Shown: piece after piece, positions 9,448 through 17,490 of the stretch
Layout: every line of letters begins with the position of its first letter
Numbering within the stretch: the stretch's first letter is position 1
Origin: Acinetobacter towneri DSM 14962 = CIP 107472
GTDB taxonomy: Bacteria; Pseudomonadota; Gammaproteobacteria; Pseudomonadales; Moraxellaceae
DNA length: 64,000 bases
Reading direction: 5' to 3'
Assembly: GCF_000368785.1 (NCBI RefSeq)
Contig: NZ_KB849683.1
Span: 73,681-137,680, forward strand
Notes under the pieces: generated by a model
Told to the model about the DNA's origin: nothing
Database searches by the model: none
What the model saw: the letters and a program-made list of their open reading frames with translations, nothing else
Translations under genes and position numbers: made by a program

Positions 9448-10271
9448 TTTGATTTCACCATACGGCGTTCAAAGCGTCTATACAGGAGCAAGCCTATAAA
9501 TAAAGAAATAATCATCCATATTACAAAGTAACTTAAACTGATCCCCGGTACTAAATTATAGGTCGGTACGACAGCATGGCGCATTAGCTCAAAGATATGA
9601 ATCAATGGGTTATATAATAGATATTCGCGGTATTGTACTGGAATGATATGGATGGAATATAAAATACCAGACAGGAAATAAAGGATTAAAAAGAAAACTG
9701 AAAGAAATTTACCCACTTCTTTGGAAAAATCGCCAATCACGATAAAAATCAGGCTGCACGCCAGCATAAATATAAATAACAATATCCAGTAGCCTAAAAG
9801 CTGGGGAATCTGTTCAAAACTGATGTGATAGCCAAACCATAAAAATGCGGCAGTAAAGGCAATATAAGCAGTAAATTTAAGCAAAAATTCAAGAATATTT
9901 CGCGCAAGCAAGGCATCAATCGGCTTTACCGGGCGATAGCTAAACAAACCTCGGTTAGATTCGGTAGCGCTAATCCCCAATGTCACGCCTGTTCTAAACA
10001 TAAAGAATGGAATAATGCCATTAATTAAAAAAACAGCATAATCTATACCCGGTAAAGTTCTTTGCATGACTGTACCAAACAGGATTACCATGATTCCAAT
10101 GGTCAATAAAGGCTCTAGAAAGACCCATAAATATCCTAAACGGTATTGACCAAAGCGGGTTTGTAATTCCCGAAGCAATAATGCACGTATCGATGCATAC
10201 ATCACTTGTAAACCACCACGCGCTTTCAATCGTGGGAGTTTTCTTAATGGCATCTGATGTTGTGGTTCCAT
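9444..10271 (-). CDS. kpsM: Capsule polysaccharide ABC transporter permease KpsM
   Basis: 275 aa with about six membrane segments and the ABC-2 type permease motifs RELQTRFGQYRLGYLWVFLEP near residues ~33-53. The first ~23 residues (charged, ahead of MYASIRALLLRE) are an extension that may be absent if the internal ATG is used. KpsM forms the membrane pore for export of the glycolipid-anchored capsule with KpsT. It is the first gene of the kpsM-T-E-D series. A 206-bp gap separates it from the upstream dioxygenase gene on the same strand and could hold its promoter. Confidence 0.92.
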   Translation of the reverse strand: MEPQHQMPLRKLPRLKARGGLQVMYASIRALLLRELQTRFGQYRLGYLWVFLEPLLTIGIMVILFGTVMQRTLPGIDYAVFLINGIIPFFMFRTGVTLGISATESNRGLFSYRPVKPIDALLARNILEFLLKFTAYIAFTAAFLWFGYHISFEQIPQLLGYWILLFIFMLACSLIFIVIGDFSKEVGKFLSVFFLILYFLSGILYSIHIIPVQYREYLLYNPLIHIFELMRHAVVPTYNLVPGISLSYFVIWMIISLFIGLLLYRRFERRMVKSK

Positions 10272-10477
10272 TGCGATGACTTAAAAACTTATTGTATAAA
10301 ATTTTCGATATCATACAGCGATCAATAAAGAGAAGAAAGCTAAACTCCTGTAAATCTGTCTGAGGCAACTTAAGTTGTATCCGGCATAATCTACAGATGC
10401 TGAAATGAATACCTTTATGATATACAGAGTTTTGCATTTCATTAAAGATATATTCAGCAAACTGACTCAAGAATTTT

Positions 10478-11638
10478 TTATTTACTGGTCAAAACCGCAG
10501 GATCGGTCGCGCTTTTTTTACCCACTTTCTTCCAGGGATTATTTCGTTGATATTTTTTTTCCAGAAAGTCCAAACCTGACCAATATAAGGGCACTAAATT
10601 TGATCTTAAAAAGGGCAAGGAAAGAGGATCGCCCCCTAACCAGGGCACAAATGGATTTCGACGTGCATAAGCCCATAGTTCGATTCTCATCGAAGGTTTG
10701 AGACTTTTTGCTCTGGCATGAAAACCATAAGTATCTGCAATAACTAAAGTATTAGCTTTGACAGAGAAAGATTTTGCTTTGGCATAGCCCAATTGGAGTA
10801 CTTCTTCTTCTGACACTCGGAAAGAGCCCCTACGAGTCATTGCATCAGTTTTTGCCGTCATCGTCTCAGACTTCTGCTGTTCCCAAGCCAATCGTTCAGG
10901 ACTTAAATGATGCGAGCCGGGTACATAGACGAAAGGGCCTTCATCTTCAGCAACATCTTCTAAAAATAGCCAGGCTTTTGCACTGGAGTGAAAAGTATCA
11001 CTATGTAAATTAGTTTGAGGATCTGCTTTGGCCTTTCTGACATGCGAAAATATGACTTGTAGATAGGAGATGGGCTGAACTTTAAAACTGGCAACGTAAT
11101 TCAGCAGGTTTCGCCATTCATCTGAATGTAGGAATTGTTTGGTCACGGGCATATGCTTCAAGGTTTTTCCATCTAATGCCATACGGCGAGTGACCGTATC
11201 CCCTTGCAAGGTTTCCCGGGTTTCCAGCGGAGTCGTCAATAATTCTTGTTTTAATTGAGCAAACTCATCTGCAGCCAAAAAGTTTTCCCTGAATATAAAG
11301 CCATTTTTTTGAAAACTTTCGACATCTGCCGGCTGAATGAACTTTGATAACTTCAATCTACGTTGTACTGCCATTTTTGCGGCAAACTGAACCCGGAAAC
11401 GGTGTAAACCAAGTTGATTTAATTTGGAATTCCCTAATATAGAATTAGATTCGAAGGATTTGGACTGTGTCATCAAGGCCATACTGTCGCATATAAATTT
11501 TCCTGGAGATTGAACCAATATCTTGCTCAACTCCTGAGCTGCAGCTATTTGTTTTTGCTGATCCAGTTTTTTAATATTTTCAAAGACATTTTTTTTAAAG
11601 AAGTTCAATTGAAGTAACCCTGTTCTGTATTGGATCAA
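10478..11638 (-). CDS. Phytanoyl-CoA dioxygenase-like Fe(II)/2-oxoglutarate oxygenase
   Basis: 386 aa if the TTG at 11638 is used. No ATG lies upstream in frame and the next is about 52 codons inside, so the start is uncertain. The PhyH-type fold is indicated by the iron-binding motif HSD in LHSDTFHSSAKAWLFLED, the following GPFVYVPGSHH, and a distal His in VIADTYGFHAR followed by an Arg suited to bind 2-oxoglutarate. Such enzymes hydroxylate small molecules, lipids or sugars. It lies directly upstream of kpsM on the same strand, at the edge of the capsule genes, so a role in tailoring the glycan or its lipid is possible but only inferred from position. Confidence 0.7.
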   Translation of the reverse strand: MIQYRTGLLQLNFFKKNVFENIKKLDQQKQIAAAQELSKILVQSPGKFICDSMALMTQSKSFESNSILGNSKLNQLGLHRFRVQFAAKMAVQRRLKLSKFIQPADVESFQKNGFIFRENFLAADEFAQLKQELLTTPLETRETLQGDTVTRRMALDGKTLKHMPVTKQFLHSDEWRNLLNYVASFKVQPISYLQVIFSHVRKAKADPQTNLHSDTFHSSAKAWLFLEDVAEDEGPFVYVPGSHHLSPERLAWEQQKSETMTAKTDAMTRRGSFRVSEEEVLQLGYAKAKSFSVKANTLVIADTYGFHARAKSLKPSMRIELWAYARRNPFVPWLGGDPLSLPFLRSNLVPLYWSGLDFLEKKYQRNNPWKKVGKKSATDPAVLTSK

Positions 11639-11744
11639 TATTTGAAAAAATTATAACCAAAAACAAACTCGCTCGGTAAAACTTCTATCCAATCATTTTC
11701 TAGCTTAGCCAACCATCCTATAAAACCGTCTTTTATCAAGTTCG

Positions 11745-12316
11745 GTGTGTGAAATTCGAGTTTCCTTTCCCGCTCCGGGTGGATCTCCACAAGGTGCAAG
11801 GCCAAAAGCGCTCATCTATCGTGATCCTGACCCCAACGAATTCTCAACAGTTAGCTCACATCAACATGAAGCTTGGCTGATCAAATTTCCCGCTCAGCAA
11901 GAGCATCCTGAAGTTTGTGCAATTGAAGCTGTTTATGCAGAATGTTTGCGTCATTGTGATATTGACACCCCTGATACTCAATATTTTACTCTTCCGAATG
12001 GATTAACCGCATTTGCATCAAAGAGATTTGACCGCCACGATGGCATGTGTATCCCTATGCAAAGTTTAGCGGCCTTCACCGGAGCTGATTTTAAATCACC
12101 AGGGAATTTAGACTACGGTAACTTTCTTCGCGCTGCACACTTTTGCACCAATGATGTTCGCGAAAAAGCAATTGCATTCAAGCGAGCTGTTTTCAATGTA
12201 GTCTTCAATAATCGAGATGATCATTGCAAAAACTTTTCATTTCTGATGTCCCAAAATGGGCAATGGAAACTTTCCCCTGCCTATGATGTTACTTTCTTTG
12301 AAGGGCCAGGTGGGGG
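11745..12316 (+). pseudogene. HipA-like kinase remnant, truncated at both ends
   Basis: The readable fragment holds central HipA features: GGSPQGARPKAL (substrate/ATP loop region), EAWLIKFP, FASKRFDRH, the catalytic NNRDDHCKNFSF and the DFG-like LSPAYDVTF, followed by EGPGG. The N-terminal ~100 residues of HipA are missing. The C-terminal lobe is replaced from about 12313 by the tail of an IS3-type transposase, giving a chimeric frame to 12386. It lacks a partner HipB. It belongs to a different HipA subgroup from the intact gene at 13063. Confidence 0.75.
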
Positions 12317-12425
12317 TTATGTTTCGCCTTTTGAGTTTGAAGCAATGTACTATGATAAGATTAACACGTTAGGTCAGGTGACCTAACTTAAATAAAAAAG
12401 TCTCTGACAAACCCGGTACGGTTCA
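12314..12425 (+). mobile_element. IS3-family remnant: end of OrfB and right inverted repeat
   Basis: The frame ends GYVSPFEFEAMYYDKIN and stops at 12386, which is the usual C-terminus of IS3-family OrfB. The right inverted repeat at 12401-12425 (GACAAACCCGGTACGGTTCA) closely matches the repeat at 69-94. Only ~110 bp of the element remain. Plus-strand orientation means it points away from the kps genes, opposite to the copy at 1-94. Confidence 0.75.
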
Positions 12426-12748
12426 CTGGGGCTTTTTTATTGTTGTTTTATTCAATATTTTACTTCATAAGAAATTTTTATACTTAAAAAAGTAAGTTTA
12501 CAAAAGTGCTCTTTCAAAACTGTGAACAAAAAACCGTGTAGATGATGCTCCAGAGTATCAATCATACAAGATAAAAAAACTCCAAAACAAAAGATAGTAT
12601 TAGCTACTACTAAGTGGCTTATGTTAAACAAGATCAGCTTGCCTAGATCCTAAATATTGATGCCGCGGAGCCTGTTAATAATTTCTGTCATTGCTTCTTA
12701 ATAAAAAAGCAACTAATATGCTTCTTACACCACCAAAAAGCAATAAAT
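12426..12748. other. Non-coding gap between IS remnant and hipB
   Basis: 323 bp without a convincing gene. It starts with CTGGGGCTTTTTTATT, which looks like the right half of a terminator whose left arm was lost when the IS element arrived. The region just before 12749 presumably carries the hipBA promoter, but no clear -10/-35 pair or operator repeat stands out. Confidence 0.5.
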
Positions 12749-13066
12749 ATGTCTACACCAAATAAGTCTTTACTACAGCAAGTCAAAAAAAGACGAACCC
12801 TATTGGGTTTAAAGCAAGTTGATATGCAATCACGTACAGGCATTTCAAGACAGCAGTACCAAAAACTGGAAAGTCAAGGCAATCCTCGATTAGATACCTT
12901 AGAAATTATTGCGGCAGGACTAAATGCTCAACTGATGCTCATCCCAGATGATAAGGTTCATTTGATTAGACAATTATTGAATGATGAAATTAAAGTCACT
13001 ATTGAAGATCAAGATGACTTAATGTCTAACCCATGGAAAGGTCTTCTCGGAGGAGAGGAACCATGA
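12749..13066 (+). CDS. hipB: HipB-like helix-turn-helix antitoxin/repressor
   Basis: 105 aa. A Cro/C1-type helix-turn-helix lies at residues ~10-60 (RRTLLGLKQVDMQSRTGIS then QQYQKLESQGNPRLDTLEII). The stop overlaps the start of the hipA gene by 4 bp (ATGA), the common arrangement for hipBA. By family knowledge it neutralises HipA and represses its own operon. The C-terminal tail (NPWKGLLGGEEP) is unusual in pattern but not diagnostic. Confidence 0.82.
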   Translation: MSTPNKSLLQQVKKRRTLLGLKQVDMQSRTGISRQQYQKLESQGNPRLDTLEIIAAGLNAQLMLIPDDKVHLIRQLLNDEIKVTIEDQDDLMSNPWKGLLGGEEP

Positions 13067-14352
13067 ATACTGTTGCAGTCCTGAAATTAACATTACATCA
13101 CGTTGTCGTTGGATACTTGGCAGGATTTCAGAGCGGAAAAAATATTCTGGTTTTCACAGATTCTTTTCACTTGGATCAGCAACGTCCGACCTTGAGCTTG
13201 CTTACTTCCCCTTTATATCCTCAAGCGGATAAGATTTTAGAAAAGACCTATGTTACACATCAGCGCTTACACCCCTTGCTATCAAATCTGCTACCAGAAG
13301 GTGCATTACGCGAACTCATAGCACAAAGCCTCAAAATACATATAGACAATGAATTTCAGTTATTGGCAGCTTTAGGTCATGACTTACCTGGGGCACTGAT
13401 TGCAACCCCAGTAGATCCAGAAGAAATCCCAGATGGAATAAAATTTAAGCTTCAGATCTCGAATCCAGATCAGATATTAAAACAAGAGATTCGGACAAAT
13501 AATAAGTTTTCCTTGGCTGGCGTCCAAATGAAGTTTTCCATGAAAGCCAAAGATGGGCGTTTTACATTAGCACAGGCAACGGAATCCAGCCTACTCGGTG
13601 ATTGGATTGTCAAAACTCCTTCTACCAGACATGCTTTTGTTCCGCTGAATGAATACTCTATGATGATCCTTGCCAAAATGGTCGGAATAGATATCCCAGA
13701 GATTCGTTTGGTAGATATGGCACTCTTACAAGACCTTCCACCATTAAATCTACCCCAAGAGCAATATGCTTTTGCAATTAAGAGATTCGATAGGCAGAGT
13801 ACTGCTAATACTACAGAGCTTATTCATATTGAAGATTTTGCTCAGATCTTTGGTTCATATCCACACCAGAAATACAGCACCACAAATTATGAGCAGATCG
13901 GTAAGATCATTTATCACTATTCAGATAACAAAATTTTTGATATTCAGCAATTTGCCAGCCGTTTACTCGTCAATATTTTACTCGCCAATGGAGATGCACA
14001 CTTAAAGAACTGGAGTATGATTTATCACGATAAAACAACGCCAAGATTATCCCCTGCATACGATATATTGATGACAAGTGTATATATTGAAAATGAGCGT
14101 CATTTCGCCTTAAATCTTGCCAAAAATAAAGATTGGTATTTAGCTGAGATGAAACACTTTGAACAATGGGCTGAAAAAGTCGGTGTTCCATGGCGTGTTA
14201 TTGAAAAACAACTTCACGCGATCATGGACAAAGCACGGTCGGTATGGCCAGTGCTATTACTAGACTTACCTATGATTTCTGTTCATAAAGAAAAATTAAG
14301 AGAACATTGGAAAAAATTGCATCCGGACTTTCAGATACTTACAGATGATTAG
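13063..14352 (+). CDS. hipA: HipA-family Ser/Thr kinase toxin
   Basis: 429 aa from the ATG at 13063, which has GGAGAGGA just upstream and overlaps the hipB stop. An upstream in-frame ATG at 13033 would add ten residues and is less likely. The N-terminal subdomain (~1-100) is followed by the ATP loop FSLAGVQMKFSM, the catalytic segment GDAHLKNWSMIYHD and the metal-binding LSPAYDIL. All key kinase residues are present, so the protein looks active. HipA kinases phosphorylate translation components such as glutamyl-tRNA synthetase, giving growth arrest and persistence. The exact target here is unknown. Confidence 0.85.
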   Translation: MNTVAVLKLTLHHVVVGYLAGFQSGKNILVFTDSFHLDQQRPTLSLLTSPLYPQADKILEKTYVTHQRLHPLLSNLLPEGALRELIAQSLKIHIDNEFQLLAALGHDLPGALIATPVDPEEIPDGIKFKLQISNPDQILKQEIRTNNKFSLAGVQMKFSMKAKDGRFTLAQATESSLLGDWIVKTPSTRHAFVPLNEYSMMILAKMVGIDIPEIRLVDMALLQDLPPLNLPQEQYAFAIKRFDRQSTANTTELIHIEDFAQIFGSYPHQKYSTTNYEQIGKIIYHYSDNKIFDIQQFASRLLVNILLANGDAHLKNWSMIYHDKTTPRLSPAYDILMTSVYIENERHFALNLAKNKDWYLAEMKHFEQWAEKVGVPWRVIEKQLHAIMDKARSVWPVLLLDLPMISVHKEKLREHWKKLHPDFQILTDD

Positions 14353-14369
14353 GGTAATCTGAAACCAAA

Positions 14370-15324
14370 CTAAAATTTCTCAAACAAGTTCATCACGTCA
14401 TTTTCCGTCAGTTTCGCTTCGCCTTCATGATCTGTACTTAGAATAAAGTGTGCCAGTTCTGCTTTATTTTGCTGTAAGGCAAGAATTTTTTCTTCTATGC
14501 TTTTATTAGTAATCAGCTTATAGACAAATACCGGCTTGTCCTGTCCAATCCGCCATGCACGATCTGAAGCTTGATCTTCAGCAGCAGGGTTCCACCATGG
14601 ATCATAGTGAATGACCGTATCTGCGGCAGTTAGATTCAAACCGACCCCTCCTGCTTTCAGACTGATTAAAAATACCGGCACTTGTCCAGACTGAAACGCT
14701 GTAATGACTTCATCTCGCTTTTTGGTCTTTCCAGTCAGCTTCACATAGCCAATTTCTGCGTGATGGAACTGTTGTTCAATCAGTTCCAACATTGAGGTAA
14801 ACTGAGAGAAGATAAGAATTTTTCGCCCCTCTTCCACCATTGGAACGACCATATCCATCAACTGTTCAAGTTTGGCAGAATGCGCCTGCCCAATTTTCAC
14901 TGAATCCAGCTTTAGTAAGCTAGGATGGCAGCACACCTGACGTAGCTTCAGTAAGGCATCTAAAATTTGAATTTGACTACGTTTAAAGCCTTTTTCTGCC
15001 ACAATTTTCTGAATGCTTGCCTGCATCGTGGCACGAACAGCCTCATATAACTTGGATTGCTGGTCATTCATATCAATATTGACTTCAATCGTGGTTTTTT
15101 CTGGCAACTCTTTGGCTACGTCAGTTTTCAAGCGACGTAAAATGAAGGGCTTAATCCGGTTGACCAACTTTTGTCTTAACTGCTCATCACCGCGCTTTTC
15201 AATCGGATGACGGTACTTTTTATTAAAAATTTCTTGTGAATATAAAAATCCTGGCATCAGGAAATAAAATAGTGCCCACAGCTCACCCAAATGATTTTCC
15301 ATAGGTGTACCGGTTAGACTTGAC
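14370..15324 (-). pseudogene. SNF2-family helicase, C-terminal remnant
   Basis: About 315 residues of the C-terminal helicase lobe remain, starting at SLTGTPMENHLGELW (motif III region) and including ILIFSQFTSMLELIE, GGVGLNLTAADTVIHYDPWWNP and the arginine-finger motif DRAWRIGQ. The N-terminal domain with Walker A and DEAH is absent. The open frame runs on into the IS605 end sequence and gives a spurious start. No matching 5' half is found on the far side of the element (17190-17490), so this is a deletion remnant, not a simple interruption. Confidence 0.85.
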
Positions 15325-15327
15325 ATA

Positions 15328-15361
15328 CTCCCACCACTTTCGTTTTCACTCAAGTGGGGGA
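15328..15361. repeat. IS605 end hairpin on the tnpB side (RE)
   Basis: CCCACCACTT at 15330-15339 pairs imperfectly with AAGTGGGGG at 15352-15360 just beyond the tnpB stop. In this family the right-end hairpin also forms the 3' part of the omega (reRNA) guide RNA used by TnpB. Confidence 0.65.
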
Positions 15362-15378
15362 TTCTAAAAGCAAAGCTC

Positions 15379-16686
15379 TTAGGCGACTTCCTCACGGATT
15401 TCGCTTGCTTTCTGCTTCTTAGGGCGACCTTTACCGCATCCACCCTCCACAGACAAAACGGCATGTCCTGCCGACAATATATTACGAGATGCGTTTAAAT
15501 CCGCATTCGCAACATAACCGCATCCGACACACTCAAATTTAGCTTGAGTTTGTCGGTTTTCTTTTGCTACATGACCACATTCACAGCAGGTTTGACTTGT
15601 GTACTTCGGATCAACTTTTACAAGTAATCCACCTCGCCATTGTTGCTTATATTCCAACATACTAACGAGCATGCCCCAACCTTGATCTAGGATTGATTTG
15701 TTTAAGCCTGACTTAGCTTTTACATTCTTTCCTTGATTTTCGATTGTGCCACTTGCTGACTTCGACATATTTGCTACTTTTAAATCCTCAACAGCAATCA
15801 TTGCGTGGTTTTTGCTGAGCGTTGTAGTGATTTTTTGCAAGTAGTCATGACGAATATTGGCAATGTGATGATGTAGTTTATTGATTTTAAAATTCAGTTT
15901 TTTCCAATTTTGACTAAATTTAACTTTCTTTCTCTGCTTCCGTTGAAGTCTAGCTAATTTAATCTGATTGGTTTTAAAGCTATTGATCGGGTCAAAGACC
16001 TGACCATTTGAGGTAGTGATTAATTTCTTAACACCAAGATCAACACCAATCGCTGATTTTGATGGGTGGATCGGCATTTCAGTAAGTTCTGTTTCAGTAC
16101 AGAATGAAACGTACCAACATCCTGACACCTTACTGATCGTCACATTTTTTATTGTGCCTAGAATCTCTTGCGACTTCCTGAATTTAATAACACCTACGCC
16201 ATTAGGAAGTTTGAGTTTATTTCCTTTAACCCAACAGTATTTATCGAATTGTACAAGGCGAATGGAATCATAACCGTCTGATTTTTTCTTAAATCTAGGC
16301 ATAAGTGGGCGCAACTGAACCTCAGTACCATCAGCCAATTTAAAAAATTTAGGTTTCTTAGGTTTGCGCTTTTTTTCTTTTAGTCGAGCATGTTCTTTAG
16401 GGTTGAAAAACTTCCCCCATGCTGATGCAAGATCACGAACTTTTTGTTGAAGTGACACAGCATTTGAATTTCCATCTAAAAAGCTAAACTGAGGATTCTT
16501 TTTCAGTGCTGTTATCTTTTTTACTAGATTCACCGCATTAATGTGTTTATTTTGAGCAAACATTTCAAATGAAATTGCTAATATTTGATTCCAAACAAAG
16601 CGTGCAGAGCCAACGAGATTATTTAAAATAACCTCTTGCTCGACATTAGGCTCAAGCCTAAATTTATACGCTTTGTTGATTTTCAT
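15379..16686 (-). CDS. tnpB: RNA-guided nuclease TnpB of IS605-family element
   Basis: 435 aa. N-terminal OrfB_IS605 start (MKINKAYKFRLEP) and wedge region; RuvC-like catalytic residues are visible as D216 (IGVDLGVKK), E300 (AVEDLKV) and D396 (NADLNASRN). A C4 zinc ribbon is present (CCEC at 367-370, CVGC at 386-389). All three acidic residues are present, so nuclease activity is expected. TnpB cuts DNA using an omega RNA read from its own 3' end and element border and is not needed for transposition itself. The last codons overlap the region of the border hairpin. Confidence 0.92.
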   Translation of the reverse strand: MKINKAYKFRLEPNVEQEVILNNLVGSARFVWNQILAISFEMFAQNKHINAVNLVKKITALKKNPQFSFLDGNSNAVSLQQKVRDLASAWGKFFNPKEHARLKEKKRKPKKPKFFKLADGTEVQLRPLMPRFKKKSDGYDSIRLVQFDKYCWVKGNKLKLPNGVGVIKFRKSQEILGTIKNVTISKVSGCWYVSFCTETELTEMPIHPSKSAIGVDLGVKKLITTSNGQVFDPINSFKTNQIKLARLQRKQRKKVKFSQNWKKLNFKINKLHHHIANIRHDYLQKITTTLSKNHAMIAVEDLKVANMSKSASGTIENQGKNVKAKSGLNKSILDQGWGMLVSMLEYKQQWRGGLLVKVDPKYTSQTCCECGHVAKENRQTQAKFECVGCGYVANADLNASRNILSAGHAVLSVEGGCGKGRPKKQKASEIREEVA

Positions 16687-16745
16687 TAATGAGTGTGTAT
16701 CTGTTAATATGGTGCTGATTCTAACATTTTAGGTATATTTTTTCA

Positions 16746-17144
16746 ATGAGTGAGATATATAAAAACCGACATTCAGCCTTTAATCTTCATGTTCATTTAG
16801 TTTTTATAACGAAATATCGAAAAAAAATACTAGGTGAGTTGCATCATAAATATTTCAATGAGTGTGCAACTGAAATATGTAAAGATTTTGATGCTGAATT
16901 AAAGGAATGTAATGGTGAATCCGACCATGTTCACATGCTTATTCAGTATCCACCAACGGTACAGTTAAGCAAATTGGTTAATAATTTAAAGTCTGTAACA
17001 AGTAGAAGAATGCGAAATGAGTTTTTAGACTTGAGAGGGAATTATACAAAACCTGTTTTATGGTCAAGATCATATTTTGCAGGGTCTTGTGGTGGTGCGC
17101 CTTTGGAAATAATCAAACAATATATTCAGAATCAACAAGGTTGA
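16746..17144 (+). CDS. tnpA: IS200-type Y1 transposase TnpA
   Basis: 132 aa, typical length. The HUH metal site is HVH at residues 61-63 (ESDHVHMLIQ) and the single catalytic tyrosine is Y126 in EIIKQYIQNQ. LHVHLVFITKYRKK at the N-terminus is a hallmark of the family. It catalyses peel-and-paste single-strand transposition using the end hairpins. It is divergent from tnpB with a 59-bp shared gap that must hold both promoters. Confidence 0.93.
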   Translation: MSEIYKNRHSAFNLHVHLVFITKYRKKILGELHHKYFNECATEICKDFDAELKECNGESDHVHMLIQYPPTVQLSKLVNNLKSVTSRRMRNEFLDLRGNYTKPVLWSRSYFAGSCGGAPLEIIKQYIQNQQG

Positions 17145-17160
17145 AATTTGTGAAATTCAC

Positions 17161-17184
17161 CTCCACCCTGACTGACGGGTGGAG
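17161..17184. repeat. IS605 end hairpin on the tnpA side (LE)
   Basis: CTCCACCC at 17161-17168 and GGGTGGAG at 17177-17184 form a perfect 8-bp stem with an 8-base loop, 17 bp after the tnpA stop. Position and form fit the left-end hairpin recognised by TnpA. Confidence 0.7.
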
Positions 17185-17490
17185 TCCTCTTTCACTTGGA
17201 GATAGTAGCCGAACGGCCCAACCTGAGCATAACTTGGATTCACTCAAAAGGAATATTGTAAATAAAGACTACTTTTTGCATAAACATTCAAAGCCAAACC
17301 TCTCTAAGCCATTCAAATTTAAGTGAAAACTTAGGAATTTAGTTTACCTAATTCTGTCAATCTATTCAGCATTGCTACACGTCAAAATATATTACAAAGA
17401 CTTGCTAATCAATGAATCTTTGTCATCACTGCTAATATCGCTATTGCAAGCCCAAGCTTCACCTTATTCCAGACCCAAACCTCAATATGT
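17185..17490. other. Non-coding scar beside the IS605 element
   Basis: About 300 bp with no supported gene. Neither strand continues the SNF2 helicase reading frame, so the 5' half of that gene has been lost. Short frames here have stop codons and no family resemblance. Confidence 0.5.

Larger units (their letters stand above)
15322..17190. mobile_element. IS200/IS605-family element with divergent tnpA and tnpB
   Basis: The element carries a Y1 transposase gene (plus) and a tnpB gene (minus) that diverge from about 16690-16745. Both outer ends have the subterminal hairpins expected of this single-strand transposing family: about 15328-15361 (CCCACCACTT against AAGTGGGGG) beyond tnpB, and 17161-17184 (CTCCACCC / GGGTGGAG) beyond tnpA. 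There are no inverted repeats or target duplication, as is normal for the family. Both genes look intact, so it may be recent. Outer boundaries are approximate. Confidence 0.85.

Noticed and set aside
1..12425. Calling the kps region a composite transposon
   Set aside because: The two IS ends are different ends in opposite orientation, one is a ~110-bp remnant, and no target duplication is visible; only a weaker statement is justified.
17060..17326. Plus-strand frame overlapping the end of tnpA
   Set aside because: First part is tnpA in another frame; the rest crosses the IS end hairpin and has no family resemblance.
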